DNA of 64,000 bases from Melanocharis versteri (GCA_013397845.1 VZTG01006022.1:662769-726768), one strand, 5' to 3'. Positions 24,806 through 37,716 are shown, numbered from the stretch's first letter. Made by a program: numbers and translations. The notes: generated by a model not told the origin, from the letters alone.

Positions 24806-25128
24806 TTCTCATCCCATTCCTGGCCATGGGCAGGGACACCTTCCACTGTCCCAGGCTGCTCCAGGCCCCGTCCAGCCTGGCCTTGGGCACTGCCAGGGAT
24901 CCAGGGGCAGCCACAGCTGCTCTGGGCACCCTGTGCCAGGGCCTGTCCCCCCTCACAGGGAACAATTCCTGCCCAATATCCCATCCAACCCTGCCCTCTG
25001 GCAGTGGGAAGCCATTCCCTGTGTCCTGTCCCTCCAGCCCTTGTCCCAAGTCCATCTCCAGCTCTCCTGAAGCCCCGTGAGGCTCTGGAAGGTCTAAGGC
25101 ATCCCTGGAGCCTTCTCTTCTCCAGCAT
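24806..25128 (-). mobile_element. CR1 LINE, 3' region fragment lacking its tail
   Basis: CCATGGGCAGGGACACCTTC, GCCTTGGGCACTGCCAGGGA, CCACAGCTGCTCTGGGCACC, CCCTGCCCTCTGGCAGTGGG and CTTCTCTTCTCCAGC are the CR1 3' region in complement. The last 40 or so bases of the 3' end (GAATGGTTTGGG) are missing or unrecognisable. Confidence 0.9.
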
Positions 25129-25737
25129 CAGGGACGTCTGCCATAAATTTGGTGGAGCACCCTCTGTTCCCAGGGTCTGCAGGTGAGCACGGCCCTTCTC
25201 CCTCTGGGAATACTCCAAACACTACTTTTGGCATCACTGGGGAGCTGAAGAAAAAGCAGTCAGATTCCCTTCTTCTGTTCTTATTTTGTAACAGTAAGAA
25301 CGACCTTGTTCCCCTACTCAAGCAACAGCAAAATCTTATGGCAACAATAAAACAAAAACCGAAACAAGAAACTTTTCTGAGAAATCAGCAACCTTTTCCC
25401 CTGCATACGTGGTTCCTGCGGTTGGAGAATTATTTAAAATGCTCAGGTTACTGATATTGCAATTTAGATCTGACTAAAAAAAGACCCCTCTGCCAAAACT
25501 GAGGTTTCTCCTCTGCATTTCTTCTACTTGAAGATTCTTCAGGTGCCTGCAAGTGCGGTGTCTCTGGATGGGTTTTAAATAGCCCAACCAAATAAAGAAA
25601 AAGCAGTTTTAAGGGGGACCAGTGTTAGAAAAGAGAGCCTGGAGAGTCTTGTTCTACACCAAGATATTCTGCAGCAAAATGGGGCATCCTGCACCAGCCA
25701 TCCTCATCCTCTCTTTTGTTGGAGTACTTCTCATCTA
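25129..25737. other. unannotated stretch
   Basis: No feature recognised. The sequence becomes AT-rich toward the right. Confidence 0.3.
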
Positions 25738-25862
25738 GTTTGGGTTGGGGGTTTTTTGGAGTTTTTTTGTTTGGGTTTTTTTTTTTTTTTGCTTTGTTTT
25801 GTTTTGTTTTGTCTTATTTTGTTTTGTTGGTTTGGTTTGGTTTTGGTTGGTTGGTTGGTTTG
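25738..25862. repeat. T/G-rich simple tract (TTTTG and GGTTT units)
   Basis: Plus-strand text of GTTTGGG, a long T run, six or more TTTTG units, and then GGTTT/GGTTGG units ending TTGGTTGGTTGGTTT. It is a low-complexity pyrimidine/guanine tract about 125 bases long. The 86-residue frame over it (rich in F and W) is meaningless. Confidence 0.95.
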
Positions 25863-25880
25863 ATTAGATTTGGTTTTAAC

Positions 25881-28800
25881 GAGATTCATTATTTCACTGA
25901 AATATTAAGGCTATGGAGAGACAGAAGGATCCACTCATTTTTAGTGTCCAGTGGAAAGCATTTCTCATCCCAGTGAAAAGTGTTGAGATGTCAAAGTCTT
26001 TCCCAATTCATACTGAGATGAAACCATTGTTAAAACCGTTCTTATTGGAAAGAACCAAGCATGATATCCCTGAGTTTAGGGCCACACAAACCTGGACTCA
26101 GCTCTGGCTTTTCCTTGAGTTAATCCAACACCTCATGGCCAACCCAATCCCCTCAGGAGGGTCAGGACTCGCTCATGTTCTGCTGCCCCCAACACTTTTC
26201 AGATGTCCCAGGAGGGACAGGAGTCTCCTCGTGCCACACAGAGCCAGGGGAGCAGAGCTGGGGGTGAAACCAAGGAAAGGATGAATTCCAGTGGGTGTGG
26301 AACTGAGATGGATGGGAGCAGGCACCTCAGGGAGAAGGGGAGGCCATGGGAGCAGCAGAAAGGAGTTGCTGAAAGGCAGGAGAGGATAATTTAAATGGAG
26401 ACACACTTGCACTCGCCATCTCTGCCACCCAGAGATGCCCCAGCTCTTGATTTTCCATGTGGGGGATCCTCACTGAGGAACCATTCTGGGGGCCCCAGTC
26501 CAACCCCAGCACTGCTGATGGTCCTGAGGATCCCCTGCTGCTGGTTCCTGCCAGATACATCCTGCAGATCCCACTGAGGATTTCCCAAATGCTGAGTCCA
26601 ACCCGTCACACAAAGCTGTCAGGACAACCTCATAAATCTCTGTCTCTGGAATGACGAGTCAGCTCTGCTGCAAAAGGGAACGAGGACAGAGATGAGTTCT
26701 TTAAATGCATTTGGTCAAGAAAACTGTTTGGGTTTTTGTTTGAACTGTTAACTTCCTTCCCAGTGAAATAATTCCTTTACTAATGAGGTCCAGCCCAACT
26801 TAGGAAAAGAAAGTGAGTTCATTCGGCTTTTGTTATTCCTCTGATTAATGAAAAACGTGATTTTAGGCAGTGATTTTTCCCCATCAGACCTCCCAGTTGT
26901 GATTATTTGCCACGCAATAAAGGCTTTTTCTAATGAAACCCAACGTGCACTAATAAAGACTAGACTGGCCTTGACAATGACACCTTTTGCTCCAATTCAT
27001 GCAAAAGCTACCAGAGAATGATCTCAGGAGCACAGGGGAGTTTTGTGGGTGTGCTGGTGGAGCCTGTGGCACCCCTTTGTGCGGGATTTTCCGTAGGCTG
27101 CATTAGTGGGACTGAGCCAACGCGAAGGCTCCATCTGAGAGCTCATCACACACTCATTTACTGCAGGTCCTGCTATAAATAATGCATCCAGTGGGGAGCT
27201 GAACAGCCCTTAGTGGAGTAATGCACTCAGGCTTCTTCCTCCCACAGAGGCCAAACCTCACATCTGTGCTGGGATCACAGGAGAACTTTTCCAAATCACC
27301 TCGGCGACTTGGGCTCAGGATAGGAAAGACTCTGGGATTTAGATCTTACATCTCAGTCCAGATATTTCTATCTCTGTCAGGCTATCCCTTCCTTGCTAAA
27401 AAGCAGAAAGCAGGCAGAAGGTCTGTTTAGATATTCCATGGGGATGAGACGTGGGTTCCTGTGGGGTTTTCCAGTCACTCCAGTGAGGGCCAGCAGTGGA
27501 GGGGAGGACGAGAGTGGTCACAGCTGCACTGTCCCTAGCGACCCTCAGGGCAGCAGCAGGCTGCTCTTGTCAGGGATGGGGATGAGGACTCATCACAACC
27601 TTAGTCCAACACCTGCAAGATGAGAAAATTATCGGTCAAAATTGACTTTGAGAAATCGGGTCAGAAGATTTTCTGAAAATCCATTTGAATGCCTTTTTTT
27701 CCCATCCAAGAGGAGAGTCCAGGTGATTCAGTCTCCCTGCTCTTGCACTGCCTGTGTAGGGAGGGTGAAACCTGGAGCTCCTCCCGCAGAGCTGTGCAGT
27801 CTGTGCCTCTCCAGGTTTCCAGCACAGGGGCGGTTTTAGTGACAGACTGGATATTTTCGGTTTCTGTTCCACCTCTTCTCTCTCAAGAATCTGAAGAGAT
27901 CTTGGCTGACACCTTCCCTGCCTTGTGTGTTGTTTTGCTTTTTTTTTTTCCTCCTTATTCTTTCAGTTAACCCCCTCCTGTGTCCCCTTTCAAACCCTGA
28001 TGGAGCTTTGGCCTTTCTACCCACAAACAGGCCACGGCTGTGTGGGGTTTGTACTGTTCAAGACGAATAATGGAGATTCCTTGGAGTTTTCATGCCTTTC
28101 CTTCCCCTTACTGGCATTTCAACAGTGCCACAAGTTTTTTGCAGCCTTCCAGTGTCTGACACAAGAAGCTCTCCTGCTGCCTGTTTCACTGGGGTGTGTT
28201 GTGGCCTCAAGTCCCCTCACATCCTTCACAAGAGTGGTTTGCTCTCCCTGTTCGTGGAGTTTCCATGGGGCAGGAGAGGCGTTTCCCCAGGCCAGGGATG
28301 GATTGTGGATGTGAGGACCCTTCCACCTGCAGAGTGTCCCCAGGGCGTGGAGGCTTCTTCTGGGGAGGACTGTGAGCTGAAAAAGCCAGTCGATAGAGTT
28401 GTGTTGCAGGTGTTACTTTGCCTTCGCCCTGGAAGGGTGCTGTGCACGTGCCTGGGTGTGGAGCAGGGATGTGCTGCTGCAGGTGAAGGTACCAGGTGCC
28501 CAGGGATGGTGTTGATGGCTTCCTTGGGCAGAGATGCTCAAACCAGGATCAATTTTGCCCAGCACGGGGTGCAGGGGTCAAACAAGGCCATGCTCACACG
28601 CAGTGAGGCAGTGCCTGAAGGCCAGTCAGACTTTCAGAAGCTGATTTTCGCCAGTTGCTCTGAAGAAAACCCTTCAAACTCTCCTAAAAACTACCATAAA
28701 ATTGATACATCTCCTTGGGACCCTTAAGATGTGTTCTCCTGTTTGTGTGACAGCGAGTTCAGCAGCAACATACCCACAGGCCCTGAGAAACAGCCTCTGC

Positions 28801-29910
28801 AGGCTGCCCCTGGGTTCTGGTTTGAGATGCAGACACACCAGGGGCACCCTCGGCTGCCCTGGAACTCCCCCTGCCCCTCCAGGCTCCACATCCACTCCCA
28901 CCCTGCCCACGGCTCCTCCTGCCCCACCAACGCCCCATCCCCAAGGCTGAGCCCTACAACAAGCCCTGGGGCTGTGGGGCAGGAACAGCACGGGTCCCAC
29001 TCTGGGCAGCCACCACCACCAGCCAGTACCAAAATTCAGCCACTGGAAACTTGGGTTAGAGTCAAATCCCTGGTTACACCATGAGAGTCCCCAGCTTATT
29101 AAGCACGGAAGCAGCAGCCCAGCTTTGTTGAGAGAGGATTTAGGAAATGTAACAAGCTGTTTTGCTGTTAGATGCTGAAAGGGGAAGAACAGAGCTGTAG
29201 TAGTTGTGTTGGTTGTTTGGTTTTTTTTTCCTTGAGTCCCTTTTTATCTTTTGGCAGCCCTTTGTACAATTAAATAGCTCCACGGGGATGCCATATGTTG
29301 CCAATAGTTTTACACTTCTCAGTAGTGGGAGGCTGGAACACTTTCCAAATTGACATGATAGGAACCCATTACAAAATTCTTCTCTAAGAGGAACGGCTAA
29401 ATGTTCTGTCAAGGAACTGAATTAAAAATAGACCAACCGGCATTGTTATCTCCCCAAAAGAATGCACTTGGCATCACGCACGGCACGGTACAGCTGGTGG
29501 CACATCTCTGCTCCTGGGAGCCCCAGCAGGAGCCCGCAGGGCTGTAAGGGGTGAGGGGCAGGGCTGGGGCCAGACCCCAGGGCCAGAGGGGTGGGTTTGG
29601 GACCTGCCTTCCCTTCCCCACAGCAGCTGAACCACGGAGTCCTGCCAAACCCACTGCCCTGGGCAATGCGCTGTCCCAGAGCTGTCCCTGCCTGCCACCA
29701 CGAGAACATCACAGCAGGACCTCCTGGGACTGTCTGCACTTGCCCAAGCTCCAGCACCCTCCAGAGAAGCTTTTTCCTGGTGTGCTGGAGCACAGTGTCA
29801 CCCAAGTGCTCCTTGGGTCAAAGCTGGGAAGTGTCAAATCCACTTCAGCGCTGTCTGCTGGTCCAGCACACAAAATCTGCTCCAGATGGATTTTACTTCT
29901 CTGTAAAAGA
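25881..29910. other. unannotated stretch
   Basis: Unique DNA. A 211-residue plus-strand frame at 28092-28727 has no domain that I recognise. The piece at 26870-27010 is AT-rich with TAATGAAA and ACTAATAAAG motifs (see findings). A T run lies at about 27941-27949. Confidence 0.4.
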
Positions 29911-30069
29911 AGGGTGGTGAGGCCCTGGCACAGGGTGCCCAGAGAAGCTGTGACTGTCCATGGATCCCTGGCAGTGTCCGAGGCCGGGCTGGACAGGGCT
30001 CAAAGCAACCTGGATGTGCCTGCCCATGGTATTTAAGGCCCCTTCCAACCCAAATCACTCTGTGATCCT
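29911..30069 (+). mobile_element. CR1 LINE, 3' end fragment
   Basis: GGCCCTGGCACAGGGTGCCC, AGCTGTGACTGTCCATGGAT, then GTGCCTGCCCATGG, and CCCCTTCCAACCCAAATCAC with the tail TCTGTGATCC. It is a short 5'-truncated copy. Confidence 0.9.
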
Positions 30070-33000
30070 ACAGTTGTAGGAATGTATTTCCTCACCATTT
30101 GTTGCCCTCATGAAAACAGACATTTTTGCCCTCCCCCATTTCCCCCTTATCTTTGACTGCCTTGTTCTTTACTTGTTTGCTCAGTGACTCGTCTCTGCAG
30201 GGCTGGTTCTGCTGTGGGACCCGCAGGGACACATCCAGCACGCAGCTGTGGGTGGTGCAAGGGGGATCTCTTAATAACTTGATAACAGCTATTAAGTAAA
30301 TACCACATACTGGAACAAAATGCTTCACTTCAACCTCAAACAGGGTGGGGTTAACTACCAGAACTGAGTTGTTTACCTTGGGCTGAAAAGCCTGAATAGG
30401 GGGACTTTGAAAATCTGCTCCCATGAATTACTGGTTTCCACAAGGGTTTCTGTTTTACGGTAGTGACAGCTTAAATAAGCAGAAGGATTTTCTTTTTGTC
30501 TCAGTTATGCCTCTGCTACAATCCCAGAGCATCATTCACACAATCAAAAATTGCCAGTGTGCCGGGTGCTACAATTGCAGTCAGAGCTGCCCCTTTATTT
30601 ACTCTGATGCTGTGCTGATATTGAGTTAGTTAAAAAAAGAAAAGATTTTTAAAAGCCTCTGTTATTCTTACTTGAAGTTTGTATTGAGAAACAGTAAACC
30701 AGCAGCAAAATAAGAAGCCTACCAAGTGGCAATGTTGGGTCGGGGTGAATTGGTCTGGTTTTGGTTGCCTGGCCCTGGGAGTGAGCCATGCCCAGCCTCC
30801 CTGGATCTCTGGGATGAAGCTGCTCTGGGGCTGTGGTTGTGGAGCATGCGCTGGGCACAGGGGAGCTCTGCTGAGAGGGGAGGTGTGTTAATCTGACTGC
30901 ACGACATCTTAATGGGGTTTGGACACCACTGTGAGCCCAGTGAACATGTGTCTGTGCTTACAGACCTCTGTAGGTCTCTCTGGAGCCGTGTCCAGGGGCC
31001 AGATGCAGTGGTGTAAAATATAACTGGTGGCCTTGGCATAATTCAGACACCTGGGCTATTACAGGGGTGGTTGCCAGAACACAGGATTTCTCATGTGTCT
31101 GCCAAAAACCCTCCGAGGACAGTGCCTAGTGGGGTGGAACATATCCAGAACTATGCTATAGCGATGCCAGTTTGGTAAATTAAAACTTAGAGGATAACAT
31201 GCTCCATTTTTTTCTTCCTTTTTGCCCTTGGGGTTACTTGATCAAACACCACCTCAGCTCCTTCTGCTTCGTGCATCTCACCGTGACAGCCCACAGCTAC
31301 AGGGAGGGCTGGTCCCCAGCCTGTCTCCCCCTGCACCTCACCACGGAGCCTCCGAGGGCTGAGGAGGCCTTTGGGTCACCCATTTCTGGGGGGATGCTGC
31401 CAACTCTCCGTGCCTTTGGTGGCAGCAGGTACGGACCTGCCTGGCCCTGAGTCAAGCCCAAGGCAATATTTTGCCTTCCAGACAGGAGGAAGTGCCTGTA
31501 GGCTGGAGTAAATCAGCATTTCAGCCTCTGAGGCCAAACCTCAGGCAGGTGGAGGATTTCAGGTCCCCTCGCAGAGGAGACTGGACCTGGCTGCTCTGGC
31601 TCCCCTTGTGATGCTGCCAGATTTGAGCAGGGCAGAGCTGAGCTCTTGAAGGGCTGCACAGAGCTGGAGTGACTTCCCCCTCTCCTTTCTGGGCCCTGAG
31701 TGTGGCCCCACACGGGAGGAGGGAGATCCATTGTGCCTTTCCTGGGATGTGCAGAGCTGCTGGGCTGCTGGAGGGGCTGTGGGGGAAACCTGAGCTGTCT
31801 CTGTGCAGGAGCTCAGGCTGGATCATCGAGTTCTGTCTCCTCTGAAGCTCAATGAATCTAGAAAACCATCTCCCCTTGTCATCTGTGCTAAGAGATTCAC
31901 AGCACCTGCACAAAAGTGCTTTTATGTCTGCTTCATGCATATTGAGAGTTGACATTAAAAGAGGGGGAAAGAAAGAACAATCCATTAGGCTCTGTGCACT
32001 AAATCCTAGATTTCAAACTGACACATCTAAAAATACCTATGATATGAAAGCAGATCCAGCATGATAATTATACACTGCAGGTCTATTGAACCATTGTGTT
32101 CTGTATGGGATTCCAGGAGCAAACCAGCCTGGTTCCAGTGAGGAGCCCCGCTGCTGGATGGATTAATAACATCAGCACCTCAAAATGCTCCACACCCTGG
32201 ACCAGGGCTCTTCAGTGCTGGGAGTTGGCACTGAGTGGCTCTTCCTTGCCCGGGTTTGATGTATTTCTTTGAAAAGCCCTTTGGTGGCTAGCCTGAAACC
32301 AGTTTCTTGTGAGAAGTGGTTTGCATCTGTGCCTTCCCACTTTCTGGAGAGGTTTTTCATGTCCTTGGATGTGGTAGAATGAATGTGCTGTGAAACTACT
32401 GACCTCAGGTTGGCACGAGGGAGCCACCCCCCTGAATCATTTAACCATGGCAAAGGATGAATTTTGTGTGTTTCTGGCAATTTCCTGTAGTGAAAAACGT
32501 CAGTGAAAATTAAGATTAAATTGTAGTCTCATTAGTTAATGATTTAATTTTATATAAATAGACCCAGTAAATCATGCTGATTGTTGCATAATAACACAAT
32601 AATGTGTTTGTTTGTGTTGAAAATGATCTCCAGAAGAAGCACCATGCGTATCCCGGCATATGAACCATCTCCCAGCTTTCCCACTCTGACTCAGTGACAA
32701 CACGGGACAGATTTGCCTAAAAATCAAGCCTGCTGCTAGAAGTCTGCTGCCTGCCTGAGAAAACATGGAATATGCTCTTCATCCAGGCAAAACAGCAATG
32801 GACTGCTTTGGAAACAGCTATTGAGGGAGCAGGAAGACAGACCCACGCTGCAAAGCCCCCGCTGTCACCCGAGTGTCCCTGGTGCTGGGATCTGGGTTGC
32901 ATTTTGCAGCTTGCAATGATTCTGAAAGCCAAGTCCTGGTCAGGTGGGGATGGAGAAGGTCCCATTCCCTTGGTGAAGGTTCTTTGGGAAGCTCTGGCCA

Positions 33001-33636
33001 GCTCTGCCATCCTCACCTTCCACTTCCAAGTGGCTGGGTCGCTGTGATGATAGTTATGGGTTCAGCTGGTGAAGCCGGCTGGGATCCTCCAGATGAAAGG
33101 CTCTATAAAAAGGCAAGTTATTCCCTGTAATTTAAAAGTATTGCCAATCCCAAATGTTAAAAACTTCAGAGATTCCCAAACCACGGAACCAGCCAAACTG
33201 TCACTAGGTTTTCACTTTTAATTGGAGCTCCTTCTTGTTTTCCTTCTGGTTTTTGAGCCTGGGTTTGGGACCTGTTCTCATTTGCAGGGAAAAGCCGCAA
33301 AGAAGAACAAACTCTCTGGGTTTCAGAAGCGAAACCCGAATCTCTCTCCATCACGTGTCTCTCTTAGAGATGGGGCTTCTAAAATGTCAGAGAGGGGGGA
33401 GCATCCTGACAAGAGCCCCAGAGTGGAGCAGCTGCCCCTCTGCTTCCCGTGCACATCTCACACGGCTCCTCGCAGCTCTGTCCCCCTTCCAGCCACTCCC
33501 GGGGGGGAACACGGACCCCCAAGGCAGCTTTGTCCTTTCCCAGGGAGAGCCAGGGCAGCTCTGTGAGAGGAAATCACTCCTCCTGCTCTCTGAGAAAACC
33601 ACCTGCGTTGAACTGGGTCAGAGAGAGCTGTGAAGT

Positions 33637-33672
33637 TCACACGTCCCTGCTGTGAGAGCAGGGGACGTGTGA
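33637..33672. other. hairpin-forming inverted repeat
   Basis: The left arm 33637-33651 (TCACACGTCCCTGCT) is complementary to the right arm 33657-33672 (AGCAGGGGACGTGTGA). There is one extra G in the right arm and a 5-base loop (GTGAG). As DNA it is a near-palindrome of 36 bases; as RNA it would form a stable stem of 15 pairs. Function unknown. Confidence 0.8.
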
Positions 33673-36494
33673 CAGGGAGGGTGCAGATCTCACCTCTGGT
33701 GCTGAGCTCTGCTGCCAGCTGAGGTGGCCAGGACAGAGGATGTGATTGATGTTGGTGCTCAGTGCCAGAATTGCTAGAAAACCCCTCAGGAAGAGCCCCA
33801 GAGGAAGGTGATTAGTTTTTAAAATTGCTTGTTGCCTAACAGGGCTGGTCCCTCCCATGTCCACCCCTCTCCTGGCAGTGACTTCTCTGTGTTTTAGGGG
33901 CACTAAGAGCAAACACCACCCAACCACAGCATTTCAGAGCTGGGCTTTGAGCCTCTTTGTGTCTCTTCCTGTGCTCAAACCGCAGGTCAGGCTCTCAGCT
34001 GTGCTTCTGGAGGCACCACAGCACGGGCAGAGGTTTGTGCTCCCACAGACCCACCAGCTGGGACATACGAGCAAGAGTTACAGTCCCCTGCCAGGGAACA
34101 GAGCCTGGCTCGTGCCCTTTCCTCAGGAAATGTGGGAAAACAGGTCCCAGGGCTCCCAAATCCTTGTCTCTAGAGGTAACTGCTGCATGAAGCATGGCCA
34201 TGTGTCCAGGATGAATACCTGGTGCGAGCAGGAGCATTGGAAATGAAACCTCCAGGGGCTGAGGTGGGCAGTGCCACACTCCCAACCACGGAAGGGCTGG
34301 AATGGGATCCCCCAGCGTGCTGTGGAACCAGCTGCACCTCTGTGCCTCAGCTTCCCCTGTGCTGCTCCTGGAGACAGGGCTCTGGCAGGCACTCCTGGGA
34401 AGCGCTGGGTGAAAGGCAGGAGTAGCAAACCCAAGAGGACAGAGCAAGCCCAGCTTTGCTCAGGAACGCTCCTGGCAGCACCAGGACCTGCAGACAGCTC
34501 TGGGGTGGACAGCGACGGCCCTGGGAATGGGACAGCTTGGCCTTTGGGGCTGCTTTACCATTACAGCTCTTTCTGTCAGGCTGCTTCAGCATCTGCCCAG
34601 AGCAATGAGGCTTTTTCCCCAGCAGAGACCTGTTCTCTTAGCACTGACAAGACCCAGGCCTCGAAGGAGGAGTCAGGGAGCAAAAGGCTGTGAGGTGGGT
34701 GAAGGCAAAACACAATTCCAGTGACTGTGTAACCCAGGCTGTCTCCATATGTGCTTTTTCTTGCTTTTCCTCCCAGCTTTCAAGAATCTGTCACAACAGT
34801 TTTCCACTGAAACACCTATCCTGGCAGAAACCTTGCTTTAGATACCATTATTTGTACAATTTCCTAGGAATATACGCTGCTGTAAGGACTTCCCTTCTTG
34901 TTTAAGGTCACTCACCCCGCAGTGCATCTCCCTATCAGCACCAGGTGTGTGCTTAACACAGAGAGAAATTCTCAGAAACAGGAGCTCTGAAATCAGTCCT
35001 ACCAGGAAATTAAGAGAAAGGAAGATACTACATCTGCCCTCGTTATTTTTCAGAGAGAGAAAAAATGTTGCAAAGCAGGAAGAGAAAGGGGGTTGTGTGA
35101 GCGGCAGAAAAGGAAAAATAATAGGGGGAAAATAATTTAAAAAAATGCCTAGAGAAGGAAAAAAAAGAAGGGGTAAAGGTGGGGGAAGGCAAAGCCACCT
35201 GTCCCCATGGGCGGTGCCTGGGCTCCGTTACTCGATGGCTCTGCAGCAGGTGCTGCTTTGATCCCACATCCTGCCCTGCTCTGTGATAACGGCCTGCGGG
35301 ACCCCTGCCAAGGGCCTCATCCCGGCCTTTATGGCCCCTTCCTGCCTCCAGAGGATCTCTGGGTGTGCAGCCCCAGGTACACGCTGTTTGTAAACCACCT
35401 GTGAGGACAAAGTGTGCCGTCCTCCTCTGCTCGGGCTGGCTGAAGAGGCAAAGGAGAGAAATTTGGGAGATAAATGGAATAAAAACGCCCTGTGGGTAAA
35501 ACTCCAGAAATCCCGTGTAGCTTGGCTTGCTTTTTATAGGATTAGCTATTCCTCTGCATCATCACCCGGGGATTGATGTGTCAAACGACCACAGATTACT
35601 GTCGCTATTAAGGTCACCTGCAGGAGCTACTCCGGATTCCCTCTGATAGCACAAACCCCGAGTCTATTCAAGCAACATAAAGTAAGACAGGCTGTGACAA
35701 ATTTCTAAGCTACTTCCCCAGCGCTGATCCTGCCTCAGCCATGAATCCCTGCGGCCGGGGTGCCGAGCACACGGAGCAGGGGCTGCCGGGGTGGGCACGG
35801 CCAACGTTCGGGAAAATCAGGCGTCGCCGGTGTTTGCCAACAGGAATGGAAATGATATTTGTTTTCCGATAAAAGGGTTGGTACTTTGCTCTTTCGCAAG
35901 GCACTTTTAAAAGTAGTTGCTCTGGCGGGGGGTTTAACTCCTTCCAATAAGTTCTGTCCCTGCCTCTGCCCACTGAGATGACTTAAAACCTCGTGAAGCT
36001 CCTGAATACTCAAAGACATCCAGATCCCCTCGCTGAGGGGAAGAAAGGTCCATCCCAAATGGAAGTCATTACTGCTGAAGCTTTTAGGAGTCTGGCGATG
36101 ACTGTGTTTCACAAAGCATCTCATCCCTGAGAAAAGTGCTGCTGGGCCTGGTGCCTCTCTCTGCTCTCACATGTCCCCGGTGGGAGAAGGAACCTGGAAG
36201 GACCATTTGGGATGTGAAGCCCAGCCCCACATGGGGACTGGTTCCCTGGTGATTCACATCCTATGGGGGGAGTGGTGGGGCCCACACCACTTCCTTTGGA
36301 GGAGGCACTAACTGGTTAATCAGAGAAAGTCGACTAGGGAAAAATTATATTGGTGAGCACTCTTTGCCAAGTGACAGAAAAAAGATGGTGATTCATTTCA
36401 GGGGGTAACTGTAGTTCAGAGCTCCTCAGAGAAGGTTAACTGCTTGTGACAATATCCCCAGAAATAATTCATTTGGCAGTGGATGAGAAAAGAT

Positions 36495-36533
36495 AAAAAA
36501 AAAAAAAANNNAAAATAAAAAAAAAAAAAAAAA
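36495..36533. repeat. A-rich simple repeat with 3-base gap
   Basis: A run of A with one T near its right part and three unknown bases at 36509-36511. It is likely an unresolved homopolymer length. Confidence 0.95.
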
Positions 36534-37031
36534 GAAAGTTGAACAAACTATTTTTGGATAGCGCTGGTGAGGCAGGACCAAGGAGCAGAACGTACGGATG
36601 GGTCCGTGCAGCCACACCCCAATGGAGTGCTGGGTCCCACACACACCTGCACCCACAGAACACTGCCGGGACAAGCAGGAGCTGGCCCTGCTTGGATCCT
36701 TGTCCCCGGAGTGCCCAGCCCTGTCCCGCTCCCACCCTCAGCCTCCCCGAGTTTCCATGCTCCGCGGTGGGCACGGGGCCAGTTCGCTGGAGGAGCCTTG
36801 GGGAAAGAAACCCTTGGTCAAGGCGTAAAATTCCTTGGGAAGTGAGAGCTGTCATGCCAGAGCAAGAACCCCCTGATTAGTATTCCTGGATCTCTGCACT
36901 TTTTCATGAGAGAAGCACCTACATTTAGCAGCCAGAGTAAATATCAGGCCTTAATATTGTGTGTTAATAGACTCGCTTCTGCAGCTACTGATGACTGTAG
37001 TTTTGGAAAATTTATTGTTGCTATAAAACGA

Positions 37032-37068
37032 GTCTCTCTCTCTCTCTTCCCTCTCCCTCTCTCTTCTG
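37032..37068. repeat. TC-rich microsatellite
   Basis: TCTCTCTCTCTCTC followed by TTCCCTCTCCCTCTCTCTTC; a pyrimidine tract of 37 bases. Confidence 0.9.
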
Positions 37069-37651
37069 CTAATTGACAAAGAGGCCCAGTAATTAAAGGA
37101 CAATAAAAGTTTTCCAGTAATTAGTTTCTGTTGTTTGGTTACAGGCCATCAATTGTTCTTTAATAATACCAATCGTTAGCATGCAGTAGTCAGTGGGCTC
37201 TCAAAGGCTTCTGGGGCACAACCACTTACCAACACTACACATTCCATTCCCATGAGGGCATCCTGCATCCAGCGGGAGATTAACCCTCTCCTAGGATGAA
37301 GCACTCCTACCCTGCCTTCGTGTTTTGGGGTAAACAGCTCACATAGCTAATGACCAGGAGATGGCAATTAGGGGAAGGTAATTATCTGTACCTGGGGAGG
37401 GGCAGGGGGTAGAGCAGCTCGTGTGGGTACAGAGCAGGGCTCTGGCAGCCGGAGTTCTGCCTCTGTTGGGAGGCTGCCCTTCAGCACGCCCTGCCCTGCG
37501 AAATCTCAGGGCAAAATATTCTTTCAAGGTCTGATTTTGCAGAGGGGCATTCCCACTGATTTCAGCAGGATTCAAGGGTGAAGTACTTGAAGGGGTTCTA
37601 TAAGAAAGATTGGGATAAACTTTTCAGCAGCAGTTGTTGAGACACCCCCTC

Positions 37652-37716
37652 AATGGTTTGATGGTTTTAAACCAATGGTGGTTTAAAATTAAAAGTTGAT
37701 GGTTTTAAATTAAAAG
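37652..37716. repeat. local direct duplication (GATGGTTTTAAA)
   Basis: The words GGTTTGATGGTTTTAAA and AGTTGATGGTTTTAAATTAA repeat about 47 bases apart, with further GTTTAAAATTAAAAG text. It stands directly left of the CR1 at 37717. Confidence 0.7.

Larger units (their letters stand above)
30070..37716. other. unannotated stretch
   Basis: About 7.6 kb of unique-looking DNA without recognised gene or element. Items inside: a hairpin at 33637-33672, a small CpG-rich patch at 35746-35840, a poly-A run with a 3-base gap at 36495-36533, a TC tract at 37032-37068, and possible conserved noncoding stretches at 35540-35700 and 36890-37190. Confidence 0.4.

Noticed and set aside
25716..25976. Phe/Trp-rich peptide resembling a membrane protein
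   Set aside because: Translation of the T/G-rich simple tract.
28092..28727. 211-residue plus-strand frame
   Set aside because: No domain, no clear splice sites, and overlapping frames in GC-rich DNA; better explained by chance.
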